From assembly GCA_046155285.1 (NCBI GenBank), contig JBJXEA010000018.1, positions 1 to 25,818 on the forward strand: 25,818 nt of DNA, given 5' to 3'. This DNA comes from CAILHX01 sp046155285 (GTDB lineage: Bacteria; Pseudomonadota; Gammaproteobacteria; Burkholderiales; Methylophilaceae). Shown in pieces: positions 14,321 to 22,190 of this stretch (the first letter of the stretch is position 1; the number at the start of each line of letters is the position of its first letter). Under the pieces are notes generated by a model that did not search any database, was not told the origin of the DNA, and was given only the letters and a program-made list of their open reading frames with translations. Made by a program: the position numbers and the translations under genes.

Positions 14321-15211
14321 TTAGCTGCTAGATTTTAAGTATTTACGTGGATCTAAAGAAGCCCCATTGAGCCTGACTTCAAAATGCAAATGCGATCCGG
14401 TAGAACGTCCGGTGTTACCCACTTCGGCAATCACCTGACCTTTTTCTACGCGGTCACCCGCTTTGACCAGCATTTTAGAGGTGTGCGCATAACGCGTTTC
14501 AACCCCAGAACCGTGATCAATCTTGACGAGATTGCCGTAATCCGGCGTGCGCTCTGCCGACAGCACAATACCGGAAGCTGCTGCGCGGATCGGGGTGCCT
14601 GTGCTCGCCAGAAAATCCAGACCTTCATGAAATGCCATTTGACCCGTAAATGGGTCTACGCGCCAACCGTAGCTAGAAGAGTTATAAGCCGCAGTCACCG
14701 GCATTTTGCTCGGCAGCATGTCTTTGGACACGCTTTGCTGTAACAGCATTGATTCCAGCAAGCTTAGGCGATCTGATTTCAGTTCCAATTCAGCCATCAA
14801 GGCCTTCATTTGTTTCTCTAAATCTTTTGCGTCTAGGTTGTAAGCCTGTTTCAGCGGCCCCCCCTGACCCGGCTTGGCGTCTGCGGCTAAATCTTTTTCT
14901 TTCACTCCCGCCATCTTGGCCAGGCGCTCACTCAGGGCATCCAGCCTTATCATACGCGCTTGAATCTGGCCTAATTGCAACGCCAATGCGTTGATGTGTT
15001 CTTGGGTATCTTCCATCAAATGCAGGCGGAATTTTTCCGGCAGCAATTGCGCTGGATTAACGACGCGCAATGTCGCGCCATCTTGTGGCAGAATGAACAG
15101 CGACAACAGTACCAGCGGCACCGTGATGAGCGCGAACAGCAACCATGCGGCTTGCCACAGGTTGAGTGTTCTGGCCTTCGCCATGTTTTTAGAGACAAAA
15201 ATTATGTTCAT
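14321..15211 (-). CDS. M23-family metallopeptidase, membrane-anchored (LytM/NlpD-like)
   Basis: A 296-residue inner-membrane protein with a periplasmic peptidase domain. A single membrane helix spans residues 21-41 (AAWLLFALITVPLVLLSLFIL). Helical, coiled-coil-like segments follow at about 68-105 and 128-160. The LytM domain starts near residue 175. Zinc ligands H195 and D199 are in HEGLDF, and H274/H276 are in SHLHFEV, with H243 in RYAHTS. All are present, so cleavage of peptidoglycan cross-bridges is expected. An ATG eight codons upstream (15235) also fits, but MNIIFVSKNMAKARTL matches the start I recall for betaproteobacterial relatives. It precedes secA on the same strand and is divergent from dciA. 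Confidence 0.9.
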   Translation of the reverse strand: MNIIFVSKNMAKARTLNLWQAAWLLFALITVPLVLLSLFILPQDGATLRVVNPAQLLPEKFRLHLMEDTQEHINALALQLGQIQARMIRLDALSERLAKMAGVKEKDLAADAKPGQGGPLKQAYNLDAKDLEKQMKALMAELELKSDRLSLLESMLLQQSVSKDMLPSKMPVTAAYNSSSYGWRVDPFTGQMAFHEGLDFLASTGTPIRAAASGIVLSAERTPDYGNLVKIDHGSGVETRYAHTSKMLVKAGDRVEKGQVIAEVGNTGRSTGSHLHFEVRLNGASLDPRKYLKSSS

Positions 15212-15268
15212 ATCGTTTGTTAATTTTGTTGCCATATCTGTTGTTGTTTCGGCGCAACAACCCTCCCC

Positions 15269-15691
15269 ATGCGCCGACTAAACACCTTATTGAGCAGCGA
15301 TAAGGAGCTCAAAACACTTACTGCCAAGGCAGAAAAAATCGCTTTCCTACAAAAAATATGGGAGTCGGTCGCGCCGCCCCCATTTAATCAACACAGCCAC
15401 GCAGGTTCAATCCGCGATGGCCTAATTACGCTTTACACCAGCAGTGGCGCGGTTTCCGCCAAGCTTAAGCTGCTCACTCCACAGCTACTGAAAAAGCTGC
15501 AAAAAGAAGGTGTTGAAGTTACTGCAATTCGCGTCGAAGTGCAAGTGAAATCTCAAGCCCGCGCCCCTGCTAGATTACCGCTACGCATCAGCCCGAGAGC
15601 CGCGCAGAATCTACTTGATCTAGCCAAAAGACTACCCGAATCCTCCCTGCAAAACGCGCTCAAAAAACTGGCTGAACGGAGCCAAAACTGA
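15269..15691 (+). CDS. dciA: DciA-type replicative helicase loader (DUF721)
   Basis: A 140-residue DUF721 protein. DciA is the ancestral loader of the DnaB helicase at oriC, found where DnaC/DnaI is absent. The DUF721 core is recognisable: LQKIWESVAPPPFNQHSHAGSIRDGLITLYTSSGAVSAKLKLLTPQLLKKLQKEGVEVTAIRVEVQ. The C-terminus is basic and helical (ISPRAAQNLLDLAKRLPESSLQNALKKLAERSQN). There is no clear Shine-Dalgarno at the ATG. The divergent pairing with an M23 peptidase gene and secA is a common betaproteobacterial arrangement. Its TGA overlaps the proposed CTG start of the downstream permease. Confidence 0.88.
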   Translation: MRRLNTLLSSDKELKTLTAKAEKIAFLQKIWESVAPPPFNQHSHAGSIRDGLITLYTSSGAVSAKLKLLTPQLLKKLQKEGVEVTAIRVEVQVKSQARAPARLPLRISPRAAQNLLDLAKRLPESSLQNALKKLAERSQN

Positions 15692-16482
15692 CCACTTTTA
15701 GCCTCTACCTTGCCACTGGTGCGTTTGCCGGATTATTTGCAGGCTTATTAGGCGTGGGCGGCGGCTTGATTGTCGTGCCCATATTGGCATGGATATTGGC
15801 AACACAAGGGGTCGCTCCGGAACACGTCATGCACCTCGCCATCGGCACCTCGCTCGCCACCATCATTCCCACCGCCATCTCGTCGCTACGCGCCCACCAT
15901 GCGCGTGACGCCGTGGATTGGGTGCTGGTGCGACGCATCACGCCCGGCATCGCGCTAGGCTGTTTGGCTGGCGCATGGTTCGCCACGCAGCTTGAAACCG
16001 GAACGCTGAAGCTTATATTAGCGATATTTCAGTTTTATGTAGGCACGCAAATGTTGTTAGATTTTGCGCCAAATCCTAGTCGTGGCCTGCCTTTAGATTT
16101 AGGAATGACGCTAGTAGGCGCCATCATTGGTGTGCTCTCCAGCCTCATCGGCATAGGCGGCGGCACACTCTCCGTGCCGTGGATGGTGTGGTGCAACAAG
16201 GGTATGCGGCAAGCCGTGGGCACCGCCTCCGCCATCGGTCTGCCCATCGCTATATTCGGCAGCGCTGGCTTTGTGCTGACAGGCTTATCAATCGGCTCAT
16301 TACCCGCTCATAGCCTAGGTTTCGTCTATCTGCCCGCGCTAGCAGGCATCGCCCTCGCCAGCGTTTTCACCGCACCGTTTGGAGCCGTGCTGGCGCACCG
16401 ATTGCCGGTGGACGTACTGAAAAAAGTATTTGCGATTTTGTTGTATGCGCTGGGGACGAAGATGCTGCTAACGGCTATATAA
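15688..16482 (+). CDS. TauE/SafE family sulfite/anion permease, CTG start proposed
   Basis: About 264 residues of a multi-helix inner-membrane permease of the TauE/SafE (DUF81) family, which exports sulfite, sulfoacetate or related anions. Both family half-repeats are present: GLLGVGGGLIVVPIL near the N-terminus and LIGIGGGTLSVPWMV in the middle. Hydrophobic segments continue to the C-terminal VFAILLYALGTKMLLTAI. The first GTG (15754) lies inside the conserved LGVGGG motif, so it cannot be the start. The frame is open back to 15676 with no ATG, GTG or TTG there. CTG at 15688-15690 has GGAG 6 nt upstream, overlaps the dciA stop as CTGA, and yields TTFSLYLATGAFAGLFAG, the expected first helix. 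The alternative is a sequence error converting an ATGA. Confidence 0.85.
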   Translation: MTTFSLYLATGAFAGLFAGLLGVGGGLIVVPILAWILATQGVAPEHVMHLAIGTSLATIIPTAISSLRAHHARDAVDWVLVRRITPGIALGCLAGAWFATQLETGTLKLILAIFQFYVGTQMLLDFAPNPSRGLPLDLGMTLVGAIIGVLSSLIGIGGGTLSVPWMVWCNKGMRQAVGTASAIGLPIAIFGSAGFVLTGLSIGSLPAHSLGFVYLPALAGIALASVFTAPFGAVLAHRLPVDVLKKVFAILLYALGTKMLLTAI

Positions 16483-17862
16483 CCACTCCAGCAGCGCATC
16501 CATCGCCATCCCCGCTTTTGCGGCCTGCGCGTGATTCACCAGCATCACCACGACCCAGCGGTTTCCTTTGCTGTCCAACACATAGCCCGCCATGCTTTTT
16601 ACACCATCCAGCAAGCCGGTTTTGATATGCGCTTGACCCGCAACAGCGCTGCTATTCAGGCGTTTTTTCATGGTGCCATCCACTGCGACTATGGGCAGTG
16701 AAGATATAAATTCTGGCATGGTGGGTTTTAGCCATTGGTCGGCGAGCAGTTGGCCTAGATGTTCGGCGCTGATGCGTTCAGTGCGCGATAAGCCTGCGCC
16801 GTTCTCTAGCACCAACTCAGGGAAATCGCGCTTGTTCTCAGCTAGCCATGTGCGTATTGCTTGTGCGCCCTTTTCTGGCGTTGCGGGTAGACCGGATTTC
16901 TCCGCGCCCAGGGTAAGCAATAACTGCCGCGCCATGACGTTGTTGCTGTTTTTGTTGATTAAGCGCACCACGTCGGCCAACGGTAGAGATTCGCCTCGCG
17001 CCAATACTCGCGCTTCAGTCGGCGCAATTCCGCTACGCGCTTTGCCGTTGAAAACGCCGCCTTGCTCGCGCCATAGCTGGGTGAAAAGTTGCGCGACGTA
17101 AGTGGTGTTGTCCAGCAAGCTGAGTTCCAGCGATTTTTCTCCGCAATCGCGTGGATAAGCGCCGCTGAACGCAACTGTGACGTCGTCACCATCTCGCACT
17201 AGGTTACGTTTGATGTTGCCTTTCCAGTCGCCGCATGGCGTTTGGCTGAGGCGCAATTGATTCACCACTTTTAATGCGGGCAGCGCAGGGTCTATCGTGA
17301 CCAGCACCTTGTCACCATCAGGTTTGAAGTTGAAATTATGTGCGCGGAAATTCACCAGCAAAGCGCTAGGCGCGGCGTTATAGGCGCGGTCGGATTGCCC
17401 ATCCAGCACGTCGGCATTGCCAATATCAAACGCGCTGCTGTCCAGCACCAAATCGCCCGCTATCTCGCGTATGCCTTGTTGCCGAATGCTGTGCAGCAAC
17501 ATCCAAAAGCGCTCCAAAATCAGTGCCGGGTCGCCACTGCCTTTCAACACTAAATCGCCCTGCAACACATCGCCTTGTTGGGGAGCGGTGGTCAATATAT
17601 CAGTATGCCAAATGTAGGCGGGGCTTAAACTATTCAGCGCAGCAGAGGTGGTGACGAGCTTCATGGTGGAGGCCGGATTCATGGCGCGTGAAGCGTTCAT
17701 TTGCATCAATGGTTTAGCCGCATCTACCCGCTGCACCCACACGCCCACCGCAATTTGTGGAATACCCGCTTCGCGCAAAGCTGAAACTACAGGCGCAGGT
17801 AAATCTGCCGCCAGCGCGGCAAAGCACGCAAACCAAGTTAAAATGGGCAATAAATTTCGCAT
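16468..17862 (-). CDS. dacB: D-alanyl-D-alanine carboxypeptidase/endopeptidase (PBP4 family)
   Basis: A 464-residue penicillin-binding protein of peptidase family S13. It trims or cleaves D-Ala cross-links of peptidoglycan in the periplasm. The signal peptide is MRNLLPILTWFACFAALA. Active-site motifs are intact: STMK at residues 65-68 (nucleophile S65), SNN in NKNSNNVMARQ, and KTG in AHIKTGLLDGV. The large insert between SxxK and SxN typical of PBP4 is present. The frame extends to a TTG at 17898, but the extension lacks signal-peptide character; the ATG at 17860-17862 does not. GGGAGG lies 13 nt upstream, a loose spacing. It overlaps the permease convergently by 15 nt and is divergent from the SDR gene with 9 nt between starts. 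Confidence 0.94.
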   Translation of the reverse strand: MRNLLPILTWFACFAALAADLPAPVVSALREAGIPQIAVGVWVQRVDAAKPLMQMNASRAMNPASTMKLVTTSAALNSLSPAYIWHTDILTTAPQQGDVLQGDLVLKGSGDPALILERFWMLLHSIRQQGIREIAGDLVLDSSAFDIGNADVLDGQSDRAYNAAPSALLVNFRAHNFNFKPDGDKVLVTIDPALPALKVVNQLRLSQTPCGDWKGNIKRNLVRDGDDVTVAFSGAYPRDCGEKSLELSLLDNTTYVAQLFTQLWREQGGVFNGKARSGIAPTEARVLARGESLPLADVVRLINKNSNNVMARQLLLTLGAEKSGLPATPEKGAQAIRTWLAENKRDFPELVLENGAGLSRTERISAEHLGQLLADQWLKPTMPEFISSLPIVAVDGTMKKRLNSSAVAGQAHIKTGLLDGVKSMAGYVLDSKGNRWVVVMLVNHAQAAKAGMAMDALLEWLYSR

Positions 17863-17871
17863 GAACGCATT

Positions 17872-18840
17872 ATGGCCTCCCCCAAGCAACAAGCACAAAT
17901 ACTCATCGTCGGTTGTGGCGATTTAGGTTCAATCCTGGCAGCAAACCTCGCCGCGCAAGGCCATACGGTCAGGGGTTTGCGGCGTAGCGCCATTCCCATG
18001 CCCAGAGGTGTGCTGGGCTTGCGTGGCGACGTGACCAAGCCGGAAACACTCACCGCACTGCCCACGCTCAAGCCGGATTTTCTGGTGTATTGCGTTGCCG
18101 CTGGCGAGCAAAGCGACGAAAACTATCGCGCCATTTATGTAGAAGGTCTGCGTAATGTGCTGGCCGCGCTCGCCCCCGCCAACAGCCTCAAGCATGTGTT
18201 TTTCGTGTCCAGCACCCGTGTCTATGGGCAAAAAACCGGTGACGTGCTAAACGAAAGCGTCCCCGCGCAGCCTAGCGACTTTGGCGGAATTCGATTGTTG
18301 GAGGCAGAAGGTTTGCTTAAAGACCTGCCCTGCCCCGGCACCGCACTGAGGCTTTCTGGCATCTACGCGGCAGGGCGCACCCGCATGGTGGAGCTGGCAA
18401 AAACTCCACAAAACTGGCCTAAGCAAAATGTGTGGACTAACCGCATTCACCGCGACGACGCCGCCAGCTTCATCGCGTTTTTGATTGCGCGTATCTTAGA
18501 AAACAACCCCGACCACGAGCCCATAGACGATTGCTACATCGTCACCGACAGCCGCCCCACACCGCAGTGGAAGGTGCTCATGTGGCTGGCAAAACGGCAA
18601 AAAGTAGACGTAAGCAAGCTTGTCGAACCGCCCGTGGCCGGCGGCAAGCGCCTGAGCAATTTCAGGATGCGGACGCTGGAATTCAAGCTGCAATACGAGG
18701 ATTATCGCGTCGGATACGAAACGCTATTGCACGGCGACCCGCTGGAACCCCTAGTCGCATTCAAACCCGTGAATACGACCACACAGAAACCCGCCATCAA
18801 CCCCTTCCAAGCGCCCTCGAACCCCTTCAAGAAGTTTTAA
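17872..18840 (+). CDS. NAD(P)-binding SDR / YeeZ-like epimerase family protein
   Basis: A 322-residue extended short-chain dehydrogenase/reductase-type protein. The Rossmann motif is ILIVGCGDLGS (residues 10-20). FFVSSTRVYGQ gives the active-site Ser/Tyr region, with Y in VYGQ, but the usual YxxxK lysine is replaced in context (TRVYGQKTG), as in atypical YeeZ-like members. LRLSGIYAAGRTRMV and NRIHRDDAA are typical of that group. The substrate is unknown. The C-terminal 30 residues (TTTQKPAINPFQAPSNPFKKF) are low complexity and NPF-rich. The ATG is preceded by no recognisable Shine-Dalgarno and lies only 9 nt from the dacB start. Confidence 0.88.
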   Translation: MASPKQQAQILIVGCGDLGSILAANLAAQGHTVRGLRRSAIPMPRGVLGLRGDVTKPETLTALPTLKPDFLVYCVAAGEQSDENYRAIYVEGLRNVLAALAPANSLKHVFFVSSTRVYGQKTGDVLNESVPAQPSDFGGIRLLEAEGLLKDLPCPGTALRLSGIYAAGRTRMVELAKTPQNWPKQNVWTNRIHRDDAASFIAFLIARILENNPDHEPIDDCYIVTDSRPTPQWKVLMWLAKRQKVDVSKLVEPPVAGGKRLSNFRMRTLEFKLQYEDYRVGYETLLHGDPLEPLVAFKPVNTTTQKPAINPFQAPSNPFKKF

Positions 18841-18881
18841 TCGAGAGAGTGTTAGAAACCCCAGTTAGATTAACTCCAAAA

Positions 18882-19076
18882 TTACTCATCTTCATCTACC
18901 ATTAGAACTTCACACTGACATTCACCACAATAGTTGACCTGTATCTCTTCTTTTTCAATCATCACAGTTTCCATGATATCTAGGCGACTTTGACATCTTG
19001 GACAGCAGTTCGGCTGATCCGACATAATGTAATAAATTGAATCTGGAATAAATTCCCTTGTTTTTAGGTCGGTCAT
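18882..19076 (-). CDS. Small acidic zinc-ribbon protein
   Basis: A 64-residue protein with two cysteine pairs: CPRC at residues 25-28 and CGEC at 50-53. Extra Cys residues at 24 and 55 leave a 21-residue spacer, the geometry of a zinc ribbon. It ends acidic (MVDEDE). It resembles general zf-TFIIB-like or C4 small proteins, but I cannot name a family. The ATG overlaps the HNH gene stop as ATGA (19073-19076), so the two are translationally coupled and probably cooperate. It lies 41 nt from the convergent SDR gene. The start is well supported by the overlap, although no independent Shine-Dalgarno stands out beyond AATAGAAA. Confidence 0.72.
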   Translation of the reverse strand: MTDLKTREFIPDSIYYIMSDQPNCCPRCQSRLDIMETVMIEKEEIQVNYCGECQCEVLMVDEDE

Positions 19077-19852
19077 TTTCTATTGTCCATAAATAGCTCG
19101 TTTCTGTGCCACGCAATGAATGCAGTCTGAGGCGCAAAGCGTTCGGGCAATTCAATTTGCTTCCCATCTAACGGCAAGAGTACATCTTTCACAAATGCTT
19201 CCTCACGCCGTTTCAATTCTTCTGAAATCACAATCTTGAAATCATCGGTAAGCGTGATAAGTCCTTTATCAAAAGCCTTATCGTGAATTGCCGAGAGACA
19301 CAAGCCATTACTCGGATTTAGTCGATTCTCCTTATCTTTGCTCCACGGAATGATATGACTAGCAATCAATAAACGCGGCTCTGACAAACCAGACATGCAG
19401 CAGCGTTCTCGATAGCTACTTAACACAGCCCGACGAAAGAAGTTTTGCTTAATGCGTTGTTCGGTTAATACTTGTCGCGTTTCACCAGTAAAGTCTTCCG
19501 CTACTAATTCAGTACCTGTTGATTCCAAATCTTCAAAGGCATTTTTGTCTATTTGTCGGCGCAACACTTGACATTCAACAGCCAGCTTTTCCCAATTCGT
19601 GTGGAACTCATTCCAAACATTTCTATCTAGTTTGGACGCGTTACCCAAACCAACTCGCCCCGTACTTGTAATGGCTGGATCAAGGCTGGCAATGTTCAGC
19701 ATTTTCATTGCGACCGCGCTGGGAGTACGTCCAATGAAATTCGCCAGCGAAATAATCTCTTTGTTTCTTGCATCAATCTTGCCAAAGGGGATTTGGCAAT
19801 ACAAATGAAAAGCCAGCTTTACTTGCTCCTGTTTCCACAGTTCTAATTTCAT
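19073..19852 (-). CDS. HNH endonuclease-domain protein (putative restriction type)
   Basis: A 259-residue protein of the HNH restriction-endonuclease-like group. The N-terminus (WKQEQVKLAFHLYCQIPFGKIDARNKEI...GRTPSAVAMKMLNIASLDPAI) is a winged-helix-like region seen in this family. The HNH core is CCMSGLSEPRLLIASHIIPW (H166), ENRLNPSNGLCLS (N178-N182) and IHDKAFDKGLITL (H190). Such proteins cut DNA, possibly modified DNA, but no methyltransferase is adjacent, so this may be a modification-dependent or defence nuclease. A GTG start 21 nt upstream (19873) is possible; the ATG at 19850-19852 fits the family start. The gene is AT-richer than bioA and coupled to a zinc-ribbon gene. Confidence 0.85.
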   Translation of the reverse strand: MKLELWKQEQVKLAFHLYCQIPFGKIDARNKEIISLANFIGRTPSAVAMKMLNIASLDPAITSTGRVGLGNASKLDRNVWNEFHTNWEKLAVECQVLRRQIDKNAFEDLESTGTELVAEDFTGETRQVLTEQRIKQNFFRRAVLSSYRERCCMSGLSEPRLLIASHIIPWSKDKENRLNPSNGLCLSAIHDKAFDKGLITLTDDFKIVISEELKRREEAFVKDVLLPLDGKQIELPERFAPQTAFIAWHRNELFMDNRK

Positions 19853-19935
19853 CGTGTCATTCGGAACAACCACGGCATCACCCGTAGCGTCCGCCTCCCT
19901 AGGAATAAATAAGTTGATCCTATTGAACCTTAACT

Positions 19936-21357
19936 TTATTCCGGCCTCTGTCGGAATGTCAGTGATGATAGCAACCTTAATATGCCCTCTACCAGCAGCC
20001 GCATCTCATCAACCTCAACCACATATGGCGGCATCAAATACACTGTATTGCCTATAGGTCGAATCAGCAAACCTTGCGCCAACGCAGCTTGGTAAAAATC
20101 ACGAGAAAAATGCAGGCTGCTGGTTTCCACTTCAAACGCCCAAATCATGCCTAGATGACGGAAGTTTTTGACTTTGGCGTGAGTGATAACGGGCGTGAGT
20201 AATTCGTTCATCTGCGCGGCCTTGAGACGATTGGTTTTGAGTATGTCGTCGCTCTCAAAGATGTCCAACGTCGCCAATGCCGCACGACAGGCCAACGCAT
20301 TGCCGGTATAGCTGTGGGAATGCAAAAAACCGCGCGTAGTTTGGTCGTCGTAAAACGCGGCGTAGATATTGTCGCTAGTAAGTACGGCGGAGAGCGGCAG
20401 GTAGCCTCCGGTGAGGCCTTTAGAGAGGCAGATGAAGTCTGGTTTTGCAGCCTCCCTCTCCCCTAGCCCCTCCCCCGCCAGCGGGGGAGGGGAATTAAAG
20501 TCCCTCGCCCGCTGGCGGGAGAGGGGTTGGGGAGAGGGCAAGCCAAACGCTTGCTCACAGGCGAACATGGTGCCAGTGCGCCCAAACCCAACAGCAATTT
20601 CGTCAGCGATTAAGTGAATTTGGTATTGGTCGCACAACACTCTGGCGCGTTGCAAATAAACGGGGTGATACATCGCCATGCCCGCCGCCGCTTGAACCAG
20701 CGGCTCGACAATCAAGGCTGCTGTAGTGTGTTGGTGCGTTTGCAGATGCTGCTCTAAGGCATCCGCACAGCGCAAGGCATAGCTTTCAGCCGATTCTCCC
20801 ACTTCAGCCAACCGCCAATCTGGGCTAGGCACTTGCGTGCTTTGCCGCAACAGTGGCGCATAAGTGTCTTTGAACAATGCCACGTCCGTCACCGACAACG
20901 CGCCCACGGTTTCGCCGTGATAGCTATTCTGCAAACTGATAAATCCAGTTTTTTCCGGCTTGCCGGTGTTGCGCCAGTAATGAAAACTCATCTTGAGCGC
21001 GATTTCAGTGGCCGATGCGCCATCAGAGCCATAAAAAGCGTGACCTAAGCCCGTCAGCGCTGATAAACGCTCGGACAATTCCACCACCGGTTGATGCGTG
21101 AATCCCGCCAGCATGACGTGTTCCAAGCTATCCAATTGGTTTTTGAGCGCAGCGTTGATGCGTGGATTGCCATGCCCAAACAGATTCACCCACCACGAAC
21201 TCACGGCATCAAGATAGCGCTTACCGTCAAAGTCAACCAACCAAACGCCTTCGCCGCGCGCAATGGGGATGAGCGGCACGGTTTCGTGCGCTTTCATTTG
21301 GGTGCAGGGATGCCAGACAGACTTAAGTGAGCGGCTTACAAGGTCGCTATTTTGCAT
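19936..21357 (-). CDS. bioA: Adenosylmethionine-8-amino-7-oxononanoate aminotransferase BioA (with palindromic insertion)
   Basis: A 473-residue PLP aminotransferase. It converts 7-keto-8-aminopelargonate to 7,8-diaminopelargonate using SAM in biotin synthesis. Typical motifs are HPCTQMKAHE, AVSSWWVNLFGHGNP, NSYHGETVGALSV, LIADEIAVGFGRTG (D252) and LSKGLTGGYLPLS (PLP lysine K313). About 430 residues is usual. The extra length lies at residues 271-305 (20443-20547), between ACEQA and PDFICLSKG, and is encoded by a palindromic GC-rich repeat in frame. The insertion falls in a loop between the PLP-contacting Asp and Lys, so activity may survive. The start ATG shares its A with the TAA of the NERD gene (TAATG). 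No other bio gene is nearby. Confidence 0.93.
   Translation of the reverse strand: MQNSDLVSRSLKSVWHPCTQMKAHETVPLIPIARGEGVWLVDFDGKRYLDAVSSWWVNLFGHGNPRINAALKNQLDSLEHVMLAGFTHQPVVELSERLSALTGLGHAFYGSDGASATEIALKMSFHYWRNTGKPEKTGFISLQNSYHGETVGALSVTDVALFKDTYAPLLRQSTQVPSPDWRLAEVGESAESYALRCADALEQHLQTHQHTTAALIVEPLVQAAAGMAMYHPVYLQRARVLCDQYQIHLIADEIAVGFGRTGTMFACEQAFGLPSPQPLSRQRARDFNSPPPLAGEGLGEREAAKPDFICLSKGLTGGYLPLSAVLTSDNIYAAFYDDQTTRGFLHSHSYTGNALACRAALATLDIFESDDILKTNRLKAAQMNELLTPVITHAKVKNFRHLGMIWAFEVETSSLHFSRDFYQAALAQGLLIRPIGNTVYLMPPYVVEVDEMRLLVEGILRLLSSLTFRQRPE
20454..20538. repeat. Palindromic repetitive element inserted in bioA
   Basis: An 85-bp, GC-rich, nearly perfect inverted repeat. The ends are CCCTCTCCCC (20454-20463) and GGGGAGAGGG (20529-20538). 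Each arm contains its own hairpin; the left arm is CCCCTCCCCCGC / GCGGGGGAGGGG around CA, and the right arm has GCCCGC / GCGGGA around TG. A short AT-rich centre (AATTAAAG) joins them. Translated in bioA it gives PSPQPLSRQR and PPPLAGEGLGERE, a peptide pattern I associate with widespread intergenic repeats of proteobacteria. It is a multiple of three with its flanks and keeps the frame open, like the Rickettsia palindromic elements inside genes. Confidence 0.85.
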
Positions 21358-22133
21358 TACCGACTAAACGCTTCCTGCGCTCTGATAAACAAGGAAATCT
21401 GCCCGCTGATGATTTTGACTTCTTCTGGGGTTAAGGCTTTGGGCTTGCTGGAAAGGAATGTGGAGAGCGCTTTGGGTTCTAGCACCCAGATTTCGCGGAA
21501 GGCGCTGGTAGGTTGCTCGACGTTCCAGCCGGGAAACAGCACCACTGGCCACACGTCAAACTCTTTGCCGATGCTGGCTTTTAACGCGCCTTTCAGCCAG
21601 CTGGCTTGAGATTTTGCTTGTTCTACGGGGTTCTTTTTCAGCAGCTTGCCATTGGCAAAGATGTGTTCGCCATCGAATTTCAGTCGATTGTCGCCTTTGG
21701 TGGACAGCGCTTGAGTCTCGATAGTGTAGATGCCCGCGGTGCCGACGATGACATGACTCACTTCCACATCACCGCCTTGCAAATCATGAAACACGCGATA
21801 GCCTTGATCGCGCATGCTTTCCAGCAATTGGCCTACACGCTGTTCAGCTTCCGTATCTTGGCCGTGCTGGTGTAGTTCTGGGAACGTACTCCAAAAGTTG
21901 TAACTGACATAAGCCACCGCCAGCATCGCCAGCAGCGTGGCTGGATAGGGGCTGCGGATTTCCGGCTGTAAAAAATACCACCACTCCAAACCCGCAAACA
22001 GCGCCAGCATCGCCGCGATAATCACGGGAACGGTGATTTTCTCAAACATGAGTTCCTCCCAACGGTCTTGTGACGACTGGCCGGGCGGACGCGCAGGCGC
22101 GGGGGTGGTTGGAGATGGTTTTTTTTGTGTCAT
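21357..22133 (-). CDS. NERD-domain membrane protein, active site apparently degenerate
   Basis: A 258-residue protein with a Pro-rich cytoplasmic N-terminus (residues 5-20), two membrane helices (about 35-55 and 63-82) and a NERD nuclease-related domain (about 95-205). The domain pattern EAEQRVGQLLESMRDQGYRVFHDLQGGDVEVSHVIVGTAGIYTIETQ matches NERD. However, the usual Asp of the (I/V)DHxxVG motif is Ser here (EVSHVIVG), and the usual ETK is ETQ. A catalytic role is therefore doubtful, and it may bind nucleic acid or be structural. It overlaps bioA by one base (TAATG), so the two are co-transcribed. Its start overlaps the upstream region of the divergent IMPACT gene. The ATG at 22131-22133 has no strong Shine-Dalgarno. 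Confidence 0.85.
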   Translation of the reverse strand: MTQKKPSPTTPAPARPPGQSSQDRWEELMFEKITVPVIIAAMLALFAGLEWWYFLQPEIRSPYPATLLAMLAVAYVSYNFWSTFPELHQHGQDTEAEQRVGQLLESMRDQGYRVFHDLQGGDVEVSHVIVGTAGIYTIETQALSTKGDNRLKFDGEHIFANGKLLKKNPVEQAKSQASWLKGALKASIGKEFDVWPVVLFPGWNVEQPTSAFREIWVLEPKALSTFLSSKPKALTPEEVKIISGQISLFIRAQEAFSR

Positions 22134-22190
22134 CAGTTTTTGCTACGCCTATCAACTATAAAATGGCCGCTTTATTTTGGCCTTATTACC

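Noticed and set aside
15754..15756. GTG as start of the TauE/SafE permease
   Set aside because: It encodes the Val of the conserved LGVGGG motif. The first transmembrane helix lies upstream in the same open frame.
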